A DNA stretch of 64,000 nt from DASYCK01 sp036500205 (GCA_036500205.1 DASYCK010000172.1:14592-78591), one strand, 5' to 3'; positions 45,714 through 54,791 are shown, numbered from the stretch's first letter. Notes: generated by a model not told the origin, from the letters alone. Program-made: numbers and translations.

Positions 45714-46484
45714 TCAGCGGTCTATTTCCGCGGCCGCCAGCGGCAACAGGCGCGCCAGGCGGCCGGCCCATTCGGCCTGCCCGGTGGCCTCGGTGATCAG
45801 ATCCTGCCGGATCTCCAGCTCGACGTAGGGGAGACCGCGCCGCTCCGCGTGCTCGACGATGGAGAAATCCGAGAGGGGGTTGGCGCGATACGGCTCGTTG
45901 TCGCCCACCACCAACCCCGGTTCGGCGCCCAGCAGGCGCAGCAGCGGCGTCGCCAGGCGACGATCGCTCAGATGCAGGACGCCCGCGTGCCAGCGACGGC
46001 GCACGTCCAGGAAGATCGGCGTGAAGCTGTGCACCATCACCAGGATGGTGGGGCGACGCAACGACTGCCGGCGATCCAGCTCGCGCCGGATCTGCTCGTG
46101 ATAGGGGCGAAAGATCATGGCGGCGCGCGCCTCCGCCGCGGCGGCGTCGAGGCCCACGTTCCCCGGCACGGCCGTCCGCTCGCTGAGCGTGGCGATCGAA
46201 TCGGGGGCGTCGAGCGGCCGGTTGCAATCGATGGCCAGCCGGGAATACCGCTGCGTGATCACGAAAGCATCCAGCGCCGCGCCCAGCTGGCGCGCCACCG
46301 CGCCGGCGCCGATGTCCCAGGCAACGTGGCGGTCGAATTCGGCGCTGGCCACCCCCAGATCGCCGAGGCAGCGGGGCAGCGAGCGCCCCGCGTGATCGCA
46401 GGTGAGGAAGAACGGCGATTCACCGTCGCGGCCCGTGACCTCGAACGGAATCGGCTCGTCCTGCTCCAGCACCAACCCCTGCAC
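45714..46484 (-). CDS. N-formylglutamate amidohydrolase family protein
   Basis: 256 residues from GTG 46484, fixed by GGGAGGATC just upstream. Family features: PFFLTCDHAGRSLPRCL, HVAWDIGAGAVARQL, RYSRLAIDCNRPLDAPDSI and LVMVHSFTPIF, which together carry the metal-binding His/Asp/Glu set of HutG-like amidohydrolases. No other histidine-degradation gene is near, so the substrate may be another N-acyl amino acid. The transglutaminase follows on the same strand. Confidence 0.85.
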   Translation of the reverse strand: MQGLVLEQDEPIPFEVTGRDGESPFFLTCDHAGRSLPRCLGDLGVASAEFDRHVAWDIGAGAVARQLGAALDAFVITQRYSRLAIDCNRPLDAPDSIATLSERTAVPGNVGLDAAAAEARAAMIFRPYHEQIRRELDRRQSLRRPTILVMVHSFTPIFLDVRRRWHAGVLHLSDRRLATPLLRLLGAEPGLVVGDNEPYRANPLSDFSIVEHAERRGLPYVELEIRQDLITEATGQAEWAGRLARLLPLAAAEIDR

Positions 46485-46622
46485 CTGATCCTCCCTTTGG
46501 GCGGGGTAATTCCCCAGCGTTTCGGCTGGTTCGCGATCCCGCCACCTACTCCGCGACAGGCAACAGTGAGATCATCCTTACGCCACTAGATCGGTCATCG
46601 CAAGACCAAGGCGCGCCTTCGT

Positions 46623-47207
46623 TCAGGCATTTTCCGCGCGCGGCGGCCCACATGTGCATTCGAAGCAACCGTGGTCGGCGCAGGTTCCGCAGGCGCGGGC
46701 GACCTGCCGTCGCAGCGCTTCGCGCGCCCGGAAGATGCGCACGCCGGCGCTGTTCGCCGAGATGCCGCGCTGGTCGGCGTAGTCCTTCACCGCCACCCCG
46801 TCGACCTCGATGCGCCGGAGCGCGTCCGCGTAAGCGGGCTTCAACGTGTCGGCCAGCGCGGTCACGCAGCCGCAGGCCATGCTGGTCAGCTCGTCGTCCG
46901 CGCCTTCGCTCGACGCCAGCTCGGACGCCAGCTGATCCAGCCGGCGGTTCGCCACCGCTTGCCGGCGCTGGTGATCGATGACGGCGTTGCGCAGCACCGT
47001 GTAGAACCACCCCACCACCGAATCACGAACCGCGCCGCCCCGGTCGAGGCCGCGAACGAACGCGTCCTGCACGATCTCCTCGGCCAGCGCCCTGTTCCCG
47101 AGGCGACGCTCCACGAAGGCGAGGAACCTCCGGTGGTTCGCCACCAGCGTCTCCAGGTCCGCGGGAGACATTTCAACATCGTTGGACATGGCGTGACAGG
47201 TGCTCAT
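46623..47207 (-). CDS. ECF-type sigma factor with Cys-rich tail
   Basis: 194 residues from ATG 47207 (ATG 47189 possible). Region 2 reads FLAFVERRLGNRALAEEIVQDAFVRGLDRGG with the WFYTVLRNAVIDHQRR helix; region 4 is ALRRIEVDGVAVKDYADQRGISANSAGVRIFRAREALRR. After region 4 comes a short tail, ACGTCADHGCFECTCGPP, with five cysteines in CxxC-like spacing, and another CGC pair lies between the regions. A zinc- or redox-sensing tail is likely. No anti-sigma gene is adjacent. It follows the methyltransferase gene by 29 bases. Confidence 0.85.
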   Translation of the reverse strand: MSTCHAMSNDVEMSPADLETLVANHRRFLAFVERRLGNRALAEEIVQDAFVRGLDRGGAVRDSVVGWFYTVLRNAVIDHQRRQAVANRRLDQLASELASSEGADDELTSMACGCVTALADTLKPAYADALRRIEVDGVAVKDYADQRGISANSAGVRIFRAREALRRQVARACGTCADHGCFECTCGPPRAENA

Positions 47208-47236
47208 GTCTATACGACGCGCGGGGGGCGCCGGCA

Positions 47237-48022
47237 TTACAGCGGCTTGCGGCCGGTGGCGCGGATCGTGGCGTGGTAGGTGGCCCAGCAGGCGGGATCG
47301 GCCGCGAAGGAGACGTAGTGGGCGATGTCCTCCGGCGTGACCGCCCCCGTCGCCACGAACGCGTCGGCCCGGTGTGAGACGGCGAGGCCCATCATCACCG
47401 CCTCGGGTGAACCGCCGCGCACGATGGCCGCGTCGTTTTCGACCAGCAGCTCTTGCAGCCCCTGTGTCTGGACCAGGCCGGGGAGGCGGGTCCCGAAACC
47501 GAGGTCCATCCGGTCCTTGCGAAACAGCGCTTCGCGCGCGCGGTTCACGTTGCCGAAGGCCTGTCGCTGCACGAACGAGCCAGTGAAGGCGCGGGCGCTC
47601 GAGAAATCGGGTTCTTCCAGGACCAGCCACCCGCCCGGGGCGAGCGCGTTCATCATGGCGCCGAGCGCGTCGGTGAAGGCGGGAACGTGAACGAGCAGGT
47701 GGCGCGCGTGCACGAGCTGGAACGAGGCGGACGGCAGCGCGCTGGTGCGGACGTCGCCCGTCCGCGCCTCGACGTTCGAGCCCACCACCGTCGTGAGAAG
47801 ACGGGTGTCGGTGTCGAGGGCCACCACCGTGCCGCCGGACCCGACGGTCTCCCCCAGCCAGGCGGCCACCGACCCGCCACCCGCCCCCACCTCCAGACAG
47901 CGCCAACCGGCCCCCACGCCCGTGGCACCCAAGAATCGTCGCGACCCCGCGTCGAGCACCCGCTCGAGCGCGCGGTGCCGTTCCAGCTCGGCGTCGAGCG
48001 CCGTTCCCGCGAAGAGCGTCAC
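47237..48022 (-). CDS. UbiE-like SAM methyltransferase
   Basis: 261 residues. SAM-binding motif I is RCLEVGAGGGSVAAWL and motif II VVALDTD; VHVPAFTDALGAMMNALAPGGWLVLEEPDF follows as in UbiE/COQ5-type enzymes. Its ATG overlaps the P450 stop by 4 bases, so the two are coupled and probably act on the same compound. The substrate is unknown. Confidence 0.85.
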   Translation of the reverse strand: MTLFAGTALDAELERHRALERVLDAGSRRFLGATGVGAGWRCLEVGAGGGSVAAWLGETVGSGGTVVALDTDTRLLTTVVGSNVEARTGDVRTSALPSASFQLVHARHLLVHVPAFTDALGAMMNALAPGGWLVLEEPDFSSARAFTGSFVQRQAFGNVNRAREALFRKDRMDLGFGTRLPGLVQTQGLQELLVENDAAIVRGGSPEAVMMGLAVSHRADAFVATGAVTPEDIAHYVSFAADPACWATYHATIRATGRKPL

Positions 48023-49419
48023 GACACGCCCATCCAGATGCCGGGCGTGGGGCGCAGGGTCACGAGCGGATCGATGGCGACCGGCCGCCCCGGCTCGAGA
48101 TCGAGCGTCAGGCGCTGGACGACGGTGGCGAGGATGATCGTCGCCTCCATCATCGCGAAGGCGGCGCCGATGCAGAGGTGCGCGCCACCGCCGAATGGAA
48201 AATAGGCATAGCGCGGGCGCTCGGCCTCGCCATGCTCGACGCTGGCGAGGCGCTCGGGCGCGAAGCGCTCGGGCGCGAAGCGTTCAGGGTCGAAGCCCTC
48301 CGGGTTCTCCCACAGGGTCGGATCCCGGTGCGTGACGAACGGGCTGACCAGCACGATCGCTCCCGCCGGGATCGCGTAGCCGTCGATCTCGTCCGCCGCC
48401 GTCGCCGAGCGCGTGATGATCCAGGCCGGAGGATAGAGGCGCATCGACTCCTCGAGCACCATGCGCGTGAAGCGCAGCCGAGGCAGATCGTCGAAGCCTG
48501 GCGCCCGTCCGCCCAGCGTCGCGACCACTTCGGCCGCGAGCGCGCGGCGCGCCAGCGGATGCAGCGACAGCAGATAGAATGTCCACGACATCGTCATCGC
48601 CGTCGTCTCGTGCCCGGCCAGCAGCAACGTGATGATCTCGTCGCGCAGCTGGCGATCGGAGAGCCCCTGCCCGGTCTCCTCGTCGCGCGCCAGCAGCAGC
48701 ATCGACAGCAGATCGCCGCGGTCGCCGCCCTCGCGGCGCCGCTCCTCGATCAGCGACAGCACCAGCCGGTCGAGTGACCGCAACGCGGCGCGAAAGCGCA
48801 GGTTCCCCGGCGTGGGCAGCCCGGCGGGAAGCGCGATCAGCGTCTGCGCCCGCTCGATGGTGTGGTGCAAGGTCACGTTCAGGGCCTGCCCCACGGCGTC
48901 GGCGTCATCGGCGAGATCGCGCCCGAACAGGCACCGTCCGACGATCTGCAGGGCCACCCGCGACATCTCGGGCACGACGTCGAACGTCACGCCCCCCCCG
49001 CCGGCCCGCCGCAACCGCGCGACCAGCCCCTGCGACGATGTCGCCATGAGCTCGGCGAAGGCGGCCAGCCGCTGCTTGTGAAAGGCGGGCTGGGACAGCC
49101 GCCGGTTGCGCCGCCACTCCGCGCCCGTGGTGGTGAGCAGCCCATCGCCCAGCGTCTCGCGCAGGGCGGCGACGCTGCGGGTGTTGCGCCCGTAGTTCTC
49201 GGCGTTGTCCTGCAGCACCCGCTTGATCCCGGCCGGCGCGCTCACCAGGAAGACGGCACGTCGCCGCAGCCCCATCCGTGCCACGCCCCCGTACTGGCGC
49301 GCCGTGCGGAGGAGGAATCCGAGCCGATCGCCACGAAACTGGGGCAGCGTCCCCCACAGCGGGTGGCCGACTGGTCCGGGGACGACGGAGCGCGCGGCGG
49401 AGGCTGGCGACGATGACAT
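48019..49419 (-). CDS. Cytochrome P450
   Basis: 466 residues. A monooxygenase with the I-helix AGHETTAMTMSW, K-helix ESMRLYPPAW (ExxR), the PERF-like region, and the heme-binding FPFGGGAHLCIGAAFAMMEA (Cys about 416). Its soluble, no-anchor architecture and sequence style are like bacterial fatty-acid or terpenoid P450s of the CYP102/CYP110 type. It lies 12 bases after mutM and 4-base-overlaps the methyltransferase; no ferredoxin, polyketide synthase or terpene synthase gene is near. Confidence 0.95.
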   Translation of the reverse strand: MSSSPASAARSVVPGPVGHPLWGTLPQFRGDRLGFLLRTARQYGGVARMGLRRRAVFLVSAPAGIKRVLQDNAENYGRNTRSVAALRETLGDGLLTTTGAEWRRNRRLSQPAFHKQRLAAFAELMATSSQGLVARLRRAGGGGVTFDVVPEMSRVALQIVGRCLFGRDLADDADAVGQALNVTLHHTIERAQTLIALPAGLPTPGNLRFRAALRSLDRLVLSLIEERRREGGDRGDLLSMLLLARDEETGQGLSDRQLRDEIITLLLAGHETTAMTMSWTFYLLSLHPLARRALAAEVVATLGGRAPGFDDLPRLRFTRMVLEESMRLYPPAWIITRSATAADEIDGYAIPAGAIVLVSPFVTHRDPTLWENPEGFDPERFAPERFAPERLASVEHGEAERPRYAYFPFGGGAHLCIGAAFAMMEATIILATVVQRLTLDLEPGRPVAIDPLVTLRPTPGIWMGVS

Positions 49420-49431
49420 GGGCGCCGGTCT

Positions 49432-50271
49432 TCAGAGCTGGCAGACCGGACAGAAATAGGTCGAGCGCCCCGCCTGCACGACCCGGGTGATCGTCCCCTC
49501 GTGGCAGCGGGGACAGCGGACGCCGGCGCGGTCGTAGACCTTGAAGGGATTGCGCGTCCCCGTCTCTTCGACGTAGGCCACGTCCTGGTCCGCGCCCGCC
49601 TCCGCGAACGCGCGAAGCGTGTACTGAAACGACGCCAGCAGCCCGCGCGCCAGCTTGCGAACCTCGGTCGGCGTCAACGTGGCCGCCGACCGCCGCGGAT
49701 CGATGGCGGCGCGGAACAGCCCCTCCGATGCCTGGATGTTCCCCACGCCGGGGATCAGCGCCTGATCCATGATCGCCACCTTGATGGGCAGGCGGCGCCG
49801 CAGCGCCAGCCGCGCCGCCAGGCGCGCGACGTCGATCCCATCGCGCAAGGGGTCGGGCCCCAGCGCCGCGATGACCGGAAGCTCGGCAAACGCCGCGCCG
49901 GGCACCACGCGGAAGAAGCCGAACAGGCGCATGTCGACGAAGTGCAGCGACACGCCCCCCTCGAAGTCGACCCGCACGCGTGAGAACCGGGGCGCCGGCT
50001 CGGCCGGCTTGCGCAACGTCCACTTCCCCGTCATCCCCAGGTGCGACCAGACCCCCACCCGCTGCTTCGCCCCCGCGCGGAACGTCAGCAACAGGTTCTT
50101 GCCTGTCCGCTCGACCGTCGACAGCCGGGTGCCGGCGAGCTGCTTCAGGTCGGCGGGACGGCCTCCCCCCAGCGCGCGTGGTTCGCGGCACGAGATGGAG
50201 CGAACCCGTCGCCCCCGCGCCCAGCGGGTCAGGTTCCGGGCGGCGACCTCGACCTCGGGAAGCTCGGGCAT
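49432..50271 (-). CDS. mutM: Formamidopyrimidine-DNA glycosylase
   Basis: 279 residues from ATG 50271. MutM excises 8-oxoguanine and FapyG. The N-terminus PELPEVE supplies the catalytic Pro after Met removal and Glu. The conserved Lys is in RTGKNLLL. The helix-two-turn-helix reads GVGNIQASEGLF, and the zinc finger is CPRCHEG...YFCPVCQ. Full length. It is upstream of the P450 gene by 12 bases, an unusual pairing, and divergent from the phospholipase gene across 160 bases. Confidence 0.95.
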   Translation of the reverse strand: MPELPEVEVAARNLTRWARGRRVRSISCREPRALGGGRPADLKQLAGTRLSTVERTGKNLLLTFRAGAKQRVGVWSHLGMTGKWTLRKPAEPAPRFSRVRVDFEGGVSLHFVDMRLFGFFRVVPGAAFAELPVIAALGPDPLRDGIDVARLAARLALRRRLPIKVAIMDQALIPGVGNIQASEGLFRAAIDPRRSAATLTPTEVRKLARGLLASFQYTLRAFAEAGADQDVAYVEETGTRNPFKVYDRAGVRCPRCHEGTITRVVQAGRSTYFCPVCQL

Positions 50272-50431
50272 GACCACTGCGAAGAATAGAAGCGATCGGC
50301 GGGAAGTCGAGGCGCCTTGCCCCGCCGCCGGGACGGTCCACCTTGTCGGGTGGCCCGCCATGCCGTCGCGAACGTCCGAAATCCGGAGACCGATACGATT
50401 CGCCCGGGCGAATGACCAGGAGGATCTTAGA

Positions 50432-52591
50432 TTGTCAGCGATGTCCCTCCTCGTGCCCGGCGCCACCTGCTGGAAGACGGCGCGCGCCCGACATGTCTCG
50501 CTGATCCAGGACGCCGGTCCCGCGTTCGCGGCGATCGCCGCGGCGATGGAGGCGGCGCGGGACAGCATCTTCATCCTGGGCTGGGACATCGACAGCCGCA
50601 CGCCCATGCGCCCCGAGCCGAACAGTCACCAGGCGAGCGGGCTGTCCGACGGGGGCGGGCCGCTGCAGGGGAGCGCCCTGTTGCCGCTGCTGCTCGGCTG
50701 CCTGGCGCGCCACCCCGGCCTGCAGGTGTTCATCCTGATCTGGGACTACGCCATCGTCTATTCGTTCGAGCGCGAGCCGCGCCCGCGCCAGCAGTTCGGT
50801 CGGGCGCATCCCCGCTTGCACTTCGCGCTCGACGCCGACCACGCGAGCGGCGGCTCGCACCACCAGAAGATCGTGGTGGTCGACGACGAGGTGGCGTTCC
50901 TGGGCGGCATCGATCTGACGATGCATCGCTGGGATCAGCCGCGCCACCTGGTCCACGATCCCCGGCGCATCGACGGCGCGGGCGCCGCCTACCCGCCGTT
51001 TCACGACGTGCACGCCGCCGTCGCGGGGCCCGCGGCGGCCGCTCTGGGTGAGCTGGCCCGCGCGCGCTGGCAGGTGCGGCGGGGCCGGGCCCGCACGCCG
51101 GCGGTGGCGCAACCGCGCACTGTCTCGGCGTGGCCAGCCCACCTGGCCAAGGACGCCTCCGACATCGAGGTCGGCTTCGCCCGCACGTACCTGCGCGACG
51201 GCCAGCCCGCCATCAAGGAGATCGAGGCGCTGACCCGGCAAGCGATCGCGGCGGCGCGGGGCTGGATCTACGCCGAGAACCAGTACCTGACCTCGCACGC
51301 GGTCGTGCGGCAGCTGGCGAGCCGGCTGGTCGAGGCGAACGGCCCCGACATCGCCATCGTCCTGCCCGAGGTCGAGACCGGCTGGATGGAGCGCGGCTCG
51401 ATGGGGCTGCTGCGCGAGCGCTCGCTCGCCCACCTCCGCGCCAAGGATCTCTACGGCCGCCTGCGCCTGGTGTCGCCCCGCGTGACCATGGACGGCGAAG
51501 CGCGCGACGTCGGCGTTCACGCCAAGGTGCTGGTGATCGACGACACCCTCGTCAAGATCGGCTCGGCCAACTTCAGCAACCGGTCGATGGGGCTCGACAC
51601 CGAGTGCGATCTGGCCGTCGAGGCGAGCGACGACGCGAGCGCCGCGTTCATCGCCTCGGTGCGCAACCGCCTGCTGGGCGAGCACCTGGGCCTGACGGCG
51701 GACGAGGTGGCGGGCCGGCTCGTGAACGGGGGGCTGTGCCTGCTGCTCGACGGGCAGCCGACGACCGCGCCGTACAGCTTGGTCCCGGTCCCCGACACCT
51801 GCGATGCCACCGTCGATCTGACGGTGTTCGATGGCGCCATCGTCGATCCCGAGGAGCCGTGGAGCCTCGACGCGCTGATGGATCGGGCGGTGCCGGTTCC
51901 GCTGCGCCGACGTCTGGCGCAACGCTGGCTGCGACCGCTGGCGCTCGCCATCGGCCTGGTGGCGCTGTGGGCGCTGTTCCGTCACGGTCCCCTCCGTTCT
52001 TTTCACCTGGGAGAGACGGCCCTGCGGCTGGCGACCGAGCTGGCCGCCCGCCCCGCCGGTCCGTTCCTGGCGACGGCGGCGATCGCCCTCGCGGGCGCGC
52101 TGTTCATTCCCATCACCCTGCTGGGAACGACGGCGCTGGCGGTGTTCGGGGTGTGGCCCGGGGTGCTGGTGGCGTGGACCGGCGGGGTGCTGGCCGCCAC
52201 GCTGTCGCACACCATCGGCGCGCGCTGGGGAACGGGCGTGCTGCGCTGGCTGCCGGGCAAGGTCGAGAGCAACCTGCGCCGCGTCCTGCGCGCCCGCGCG
52301 TTCTGGTCGGTGGTGTTCATGCGGTTGCTGCCGCTGGGAAACTTCGGCGCGCTCAACCTGCTGGCGGGGGCGTTCAAGATCCCGCGGCGGACCTTCGTGC
52401 TGGGCAACATGGTGGGGATGGCGCCCGGCCTGCTGGGGCTGGGCGTGTTCGTGAACCGGGCGCTGGCGGCGCTGCGCCACCCCAGCACCGGCAACGTCGT
52501 GATCGCGGTCGTCGTGGCGGTCGCGTCGACGGTGCTGACGCTGGTCTTGAAGCGACGCCTGCTGGCCCCCGCGCCGGAGCCGAGGCCGTGA
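50432..52591 (+). CDS. Phospholipase D-like protein fused to VTT/DedA domain
   Basis: 719 residues from TTG 50432, which sits 8 bases after AGGAGG; ATG 50441 is in frame but 17 bases away. Two HKD motifs are seen: HHQKIVVVDDEVAFLGGIDLT and HAKVLVIDDTLVKIGSANFSN, so phosphatidyltransferase or phospholipase D activity is expected. After a linker, residues 500-700 form a VTT (DedA/SNARE-associated Golgi) membrane domain (ITLLGTTALAVFGVWPGVLVAW, MRLLPLGNFGALNLLAGAF). PLD-VTT fusions occur in various proteobacteria. The next gene (EEP) overlaps by 4 bases. Confidence 0.9.
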   Translation: MSAMSLLVPGATCWKTARARHVSLIQDAGPAFAAIAAAMEAARDSIFILGWDIDSRTPMRPEPNSHQASGLSDGGGPLQGSALLPLLLGCLARHPGLQVFILIWDYAIVYSFEREPRPRQQFGRAHPRLHFALDADHASGGSHHQKIVVVDDEVAFLGGIDLTMHRWDQPRHLVHDPRRIDGAGAAYPPFHDVHAAVAGPAAAALGELARARWQVRRGRARTPAVAQPRTVSAWPAHLAKDASDIEVGFARTYLRDGQPAIKEIEALTRQAIAAARGWIYAENQYLTSHAVVRQLASRLVEANGPDIAIVLPEVETGWMERGSMGLLRERSLAHLRAKDLYGRLRLVSPRVTMDGEARDVGVHAKVLVIDDTLVKIGSANFSNRSMGLDTECDLAVEASDDASAAFIASVRNRLLGEHLGLTADEVAGRLVNGGLCLLLDGQPTTAPYSLVPVPDTCDATVDLTVFDGAIVDPEEPWSLDALMDRAVPVPLRRRLAQRWLRPLALAIGLVALWALFRHGPLRSFHLGETALRLATELAARPAGPFLATAAIALAGALFIPITLLGTTALAVFGVWPGVLVAWTGGVLAATLSHTIGARWGTGVLRWLPGKVESNLRRVLRARAFWSVVFMRLLPLGNFGALNLLAGAFKIPRRTFVLGNMVGMAPGLLGLGVFVNRALAALRHPSTGNVVIAVVVAVASTVLTLVLKRRLLAPAPEPRP

Positions 52592-53307
52592 CCGACGACC
52601 CGGACACCCTGCGCATCGCCTCCTGGAACATCCACGACGCCGTGGGCGCGGACGGACGGCGCGACGTCGAACGCGTGTCTCGCGTCATCGGCGAGCTGGA
52701 CGCGCCGCTGGTGGCGCTGCAGGAGGTCTCGTGCGCGGGGCCCAACGGCGCTTGCGACGTGGCGACCCTGGGGAAGGCGAACGGGCTCACCTGGTCGTCC
52801 GTCACCACCCGCGGCGGCGGCGACTGGCAGCACGGAAACGCGCTGCTGAGCGCGCTGCCCGTCGATGACGTGTGCACGCACGATCTGTCGTATCCGCACC
52901 GCGAGCCGCGCGCGGCCCTGGAGGTGCTGGTGCGCTGGGGGCCGCGTCGGCTGCGCGTGGTGGTCACCCACCTGGGCCTGCGCGCGGGCGAGCGGCGCCA
53001 CCAGGTCGAGCAGCTGCTGTCGATCGTGGGCGATACCGGCGCGGACGCCACGATCTTGCTCGGCGACATCAACGAGTGGTGGCTGTGGGGGCGTCCGCTG
53101 CGCTGGCTCCACCGGCGCTTCGGGACCAGCCCGGCGCCGCGAACCTTTCCCGCCCGCGCCCCGGTGCTGTCGCTGGATCGTGTCTGGGTTCATCCGCGTC
53201 CGGCGCTCGCCGCGTTGACGGTGGCCAACACGCCGACGGCGCGGCGCGCCTCCGATCACCTGCCCATCGTGGCCACGCTGCGTTTCGGACAACCGGATGG
53301 TTTATAG
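52588..53307 (+). CDS. Endonuclease/exonuclease/phosphatase (EEP) family hydrolase
   Basis: 239 residues from GTG 52588, in a GTGA overlap with the PLD-VTT gene. EEP motifs are LRIASWNIHDAVG, VALQEVS, VVVTHLGLRAGERRHQVEQL, LLGDINEWW and the final RRASDHLPIVATLRF, giving the Asn/Glu/Asp/His metal-dependent phosphodiesterase set. Coupling to a phospholipase D suggests a phospholipid or head-group phosphodiesterase role rather than DNA repair; this is inference. Confidence 0.9.
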   Translation: MTDDPDTLRIASWNIHDAVGADGRRDVERVSRVIGELDAPLVALQEVSCAGPNGACDVATLGKANGLTWSSVTTRGGGDWQHGNALLSALPVDDVCTHDLSYPHREPRAALEVLVRWGPRRLRVVVTHLGLRAGERRHQVEQLLSIVGDTGADATILLGDINEWWLWGRPLRWLHRRFGTSPAPRTFPARAPVLSLDRVWVHPRPALAALTVANTPTARRASDHLPIVATLRFGQPDGL

Positions 53308-53313
53308 AGAGGC

Positions 53314-53763
53314 GTGACCCACAACGACATCCTGCGCAGCCTCCGCTACATGCTCAACATCAGCGACGGCGCGCTCATCGACATCACCCGTCTGGGCGGC
53401 GGGGACGTCGCCAAGGCCGACATGGTGGCGTTCCTGAAGACCGAGGACGAAGAGGGCTACCGACCGTGCGGCGACGAGGTGATGGCCCGCTTCCTCAACG
53501 GGCTCGTCATCCACAAGCGCGGCCAGGACCCGAGCCGGCCTCCTCAACCGCTCGAGCTCCCCGTCACCAACAACACCGTCTTGAAAAAGGTGCGGGTCGC
53601 CTTCGAGCTGAAGGACAGCGACATCACCGCGCTCATCGAAAAGTCCGGCCTGCGCGTCACGAAGACCGAGCTGAGCGCCTTCTTCCGCCGCCCCGACCAC
53701 CGGAACTACCGGGAGTGCGGGGATCAGTTCCTGCGAAATCTCCTGAAGGGGCTGACGTTCTGA
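53314..53763 (+). CDS. DUF1456 (YehS-like) protein
   Basis: 149 residues from GTG 53314. Two tandem copies of the DUF1456 unit are visible: the first MTHNDILRSLRYMLNISD...VAFLKTEDEEGY...FLNGLVIHKRG, the second NNTVLKKVRVAFELKDSD...LSAFFRRPDHRNYRECGDQFLRNLLKGL. Family function unknown. It is 6 bases downstream of the EEP gene and could be part of that operon. Confidence 0.9.
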   Translation: MTHNDILRSLRYMLNISDGALIDITRLGGGDVAKADMVAFLKTEDEEGYRPCGDEVMARFLNGLVIHKRGQDPSRPPQPLELPVTNNTVLKKVRVAFELKDSDITALIEKSGLRVTKTELSAFFRRPDHRNYRECGDQFLRNLLKGLTF

Positions 53764-53782
53764 GCCGCGGTGTGGAAGTCAC

Positions 53783-54265
53783 ATGATGACTGATGCCGCC
53801 TTGCGCCGCCGTCTCGCCATCTCGAACTCGGGGCTCGGGGTGGGCCTGACCTTGCTGGGGTTTTCCCTCTACACGATCGCCACCGCCTTCGGTCGCGGAC
53901 ATGGCACCACCATTTTGCGCGGACTGGTGGCGCTCCCCCTGGGGCTGGTGATCGTCTACCTCTCGTTCTCCTGGGTCTGTTCGACTTGCGGCGCGACGTT
54001 GCGGCGAAGCGTCGTCGACACCACGCCGGCGCGCGCTTCGGAGGTGGCGCGCGCGCTGCTCGAGGGGGGACGGGCCGCCGCAGCGCAGGCGTGGGAGGCG
54101 GCGCGCGGCCAGCGGGGCGCGGCGCGGATCTCGGTCCAGGCCTGCCCCCAGTGCCGGCGGCTGGCGCGCCTCCGCTTTCGTGGCGTCGACGCGAAGGTCG
54201 ACGGGGTCCGCCTGGTCACGGGCGAGGCGGCGACCCTCTTCATCGACGCGCCCCTCTCCAGCTGA
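53783..54265 (+). CDS. Two-helix membrane protein with two CxxC motifs
   Basis: 160 residues starting MMTDAALRR at ATG 53783. Two hydrophobic segments at about residues 16-36 and 44-64, then a CSTCG, an Ala/Arg-rich helical region, and CPQCRRLARLRF. Four cysteines in two CxxC pairs suggest a zinc ribbon or redox pair. No family recognised. It follows the DUF1456 gene by 19 bases. Confidence 0.6.
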   Translation: MMTDAALRRRLAISNSGLGVGLTLLGFSLYTIATAFGRGHGTTILRGLVALPLGLVIVYLSFSWVCSTCGATLRRSVVDTTPARASEVARALLEGGRAAAAQAWEAARGQRGAARISVQACPQCRRLARLRFRGVDAKVDGVRLVTGEAATLFIDAPLSS

Positions 54266-54274
54266 TCTCCACGG

Positions 54275-54304
54275 TTGACACCCGCATATGATTGCATGAT
54301 ACAA
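54275..54304 (+). promoter_or_regulatory. Promoter with overlapping MarR-type operator
   Basis: A perfect -35 hexamer TTGACA lies at 54275-54280 with a poor -10 (GATACA, 54298-54303) at 17-base spacing. A 13-base near-palindrome TTGCATGATACAA occupies 54292-54304, overlapping the -10 and ending just before the regulator start. TTGnATnATnCAA is the half-site style of MarR-family operators, so autorepression is likely. The leader would be only a few bases. Confidence 0.55.
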
Positions 54305-54314
54305 CCATGTGCGA

Positions 54315-54791
54315 ATGACCAGAGGGGACAGGTTCGCGGCGCTGCTATCGCAGGTGGCGAGCGACGTCGTGCGCCGCCGCTCGTCCGAGATCTGTTGCGG
54401 CGAGCTCACGCTCGAACAGTTCGACACCCTGGCTGCCATCGATCGTTCGGGCGGCGCCTCGATCGGCTCGCTGGCGGTCGCCGCGAACGTCGAGCTGTCG
54501 ACGATGAGCCGCAACATCTCGGTCCTCGAGCGAAACGCCCATCTAATCCGGAGGAAGCTCTCCGGCGATCGACGTATCGTTCATGTGTCGCTGACCGCGA
54601 AGGGGCAGCAGGCGCTGACGACGTTGCGCTGCAGTGAAAAGGACGTGCTCGGCGATGTGTACGAGCGCATCGCGCCGGAGGAGCGCGCGCCGATCATGAA
54701 GGCGCTCGAGGCGCTCCGCGGTTGCCTGGTGAGCTGCACGACCGACGCGGCCTGCTGCCCACCGCGCGCCCTGGCGCGAAAGACGTCATGA
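54315..54791 (+). CDS. MarR-family regulator, Cys-rich, of the arsenic operon
   Basis: 158 residues from ATG 54315 (GTG 54309 in frame). Winged-helix MarR features: LTLEQFDTLAAIDRSGGASIGSLAVAANVELSTMSRNISVLERNAHLIRR and GDRRIVHVSLTAKGQQAL. Cysteines occur as a pair Cys27-Cys28 and a C-terminal group at about 137, 141, 147 and 148 (CTTDAACC), well placed for As(III) or other thiol-reactive signals. Its ATGA overlap with the aquaporin gene makes it first gene of regulator-aqpS-arsC. Most ars operons use ArsR instead. Confidence 0.85.
   Translation: MTRGDRFAALLSQVASDVVRRRSSEICCGELTLEQFDTLAAIDRSGGASIGSLAVAANVELSTMSRNISVLERNAHLIRRKLSGDRRIVHVSLTAKGQQALTTLRCSEKDVLGDVYERIAPEERAPIMKALEALRGCLVSCTTDAACCPPRALARKTS

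Noticed and set aside
48019..49419. Natural-product gene cluster around the P450
   Set aside because: Only a methyltransferase is coupled to it; no polyketide, peptide or terpene synthase gene is in the surrounding 10 kb.
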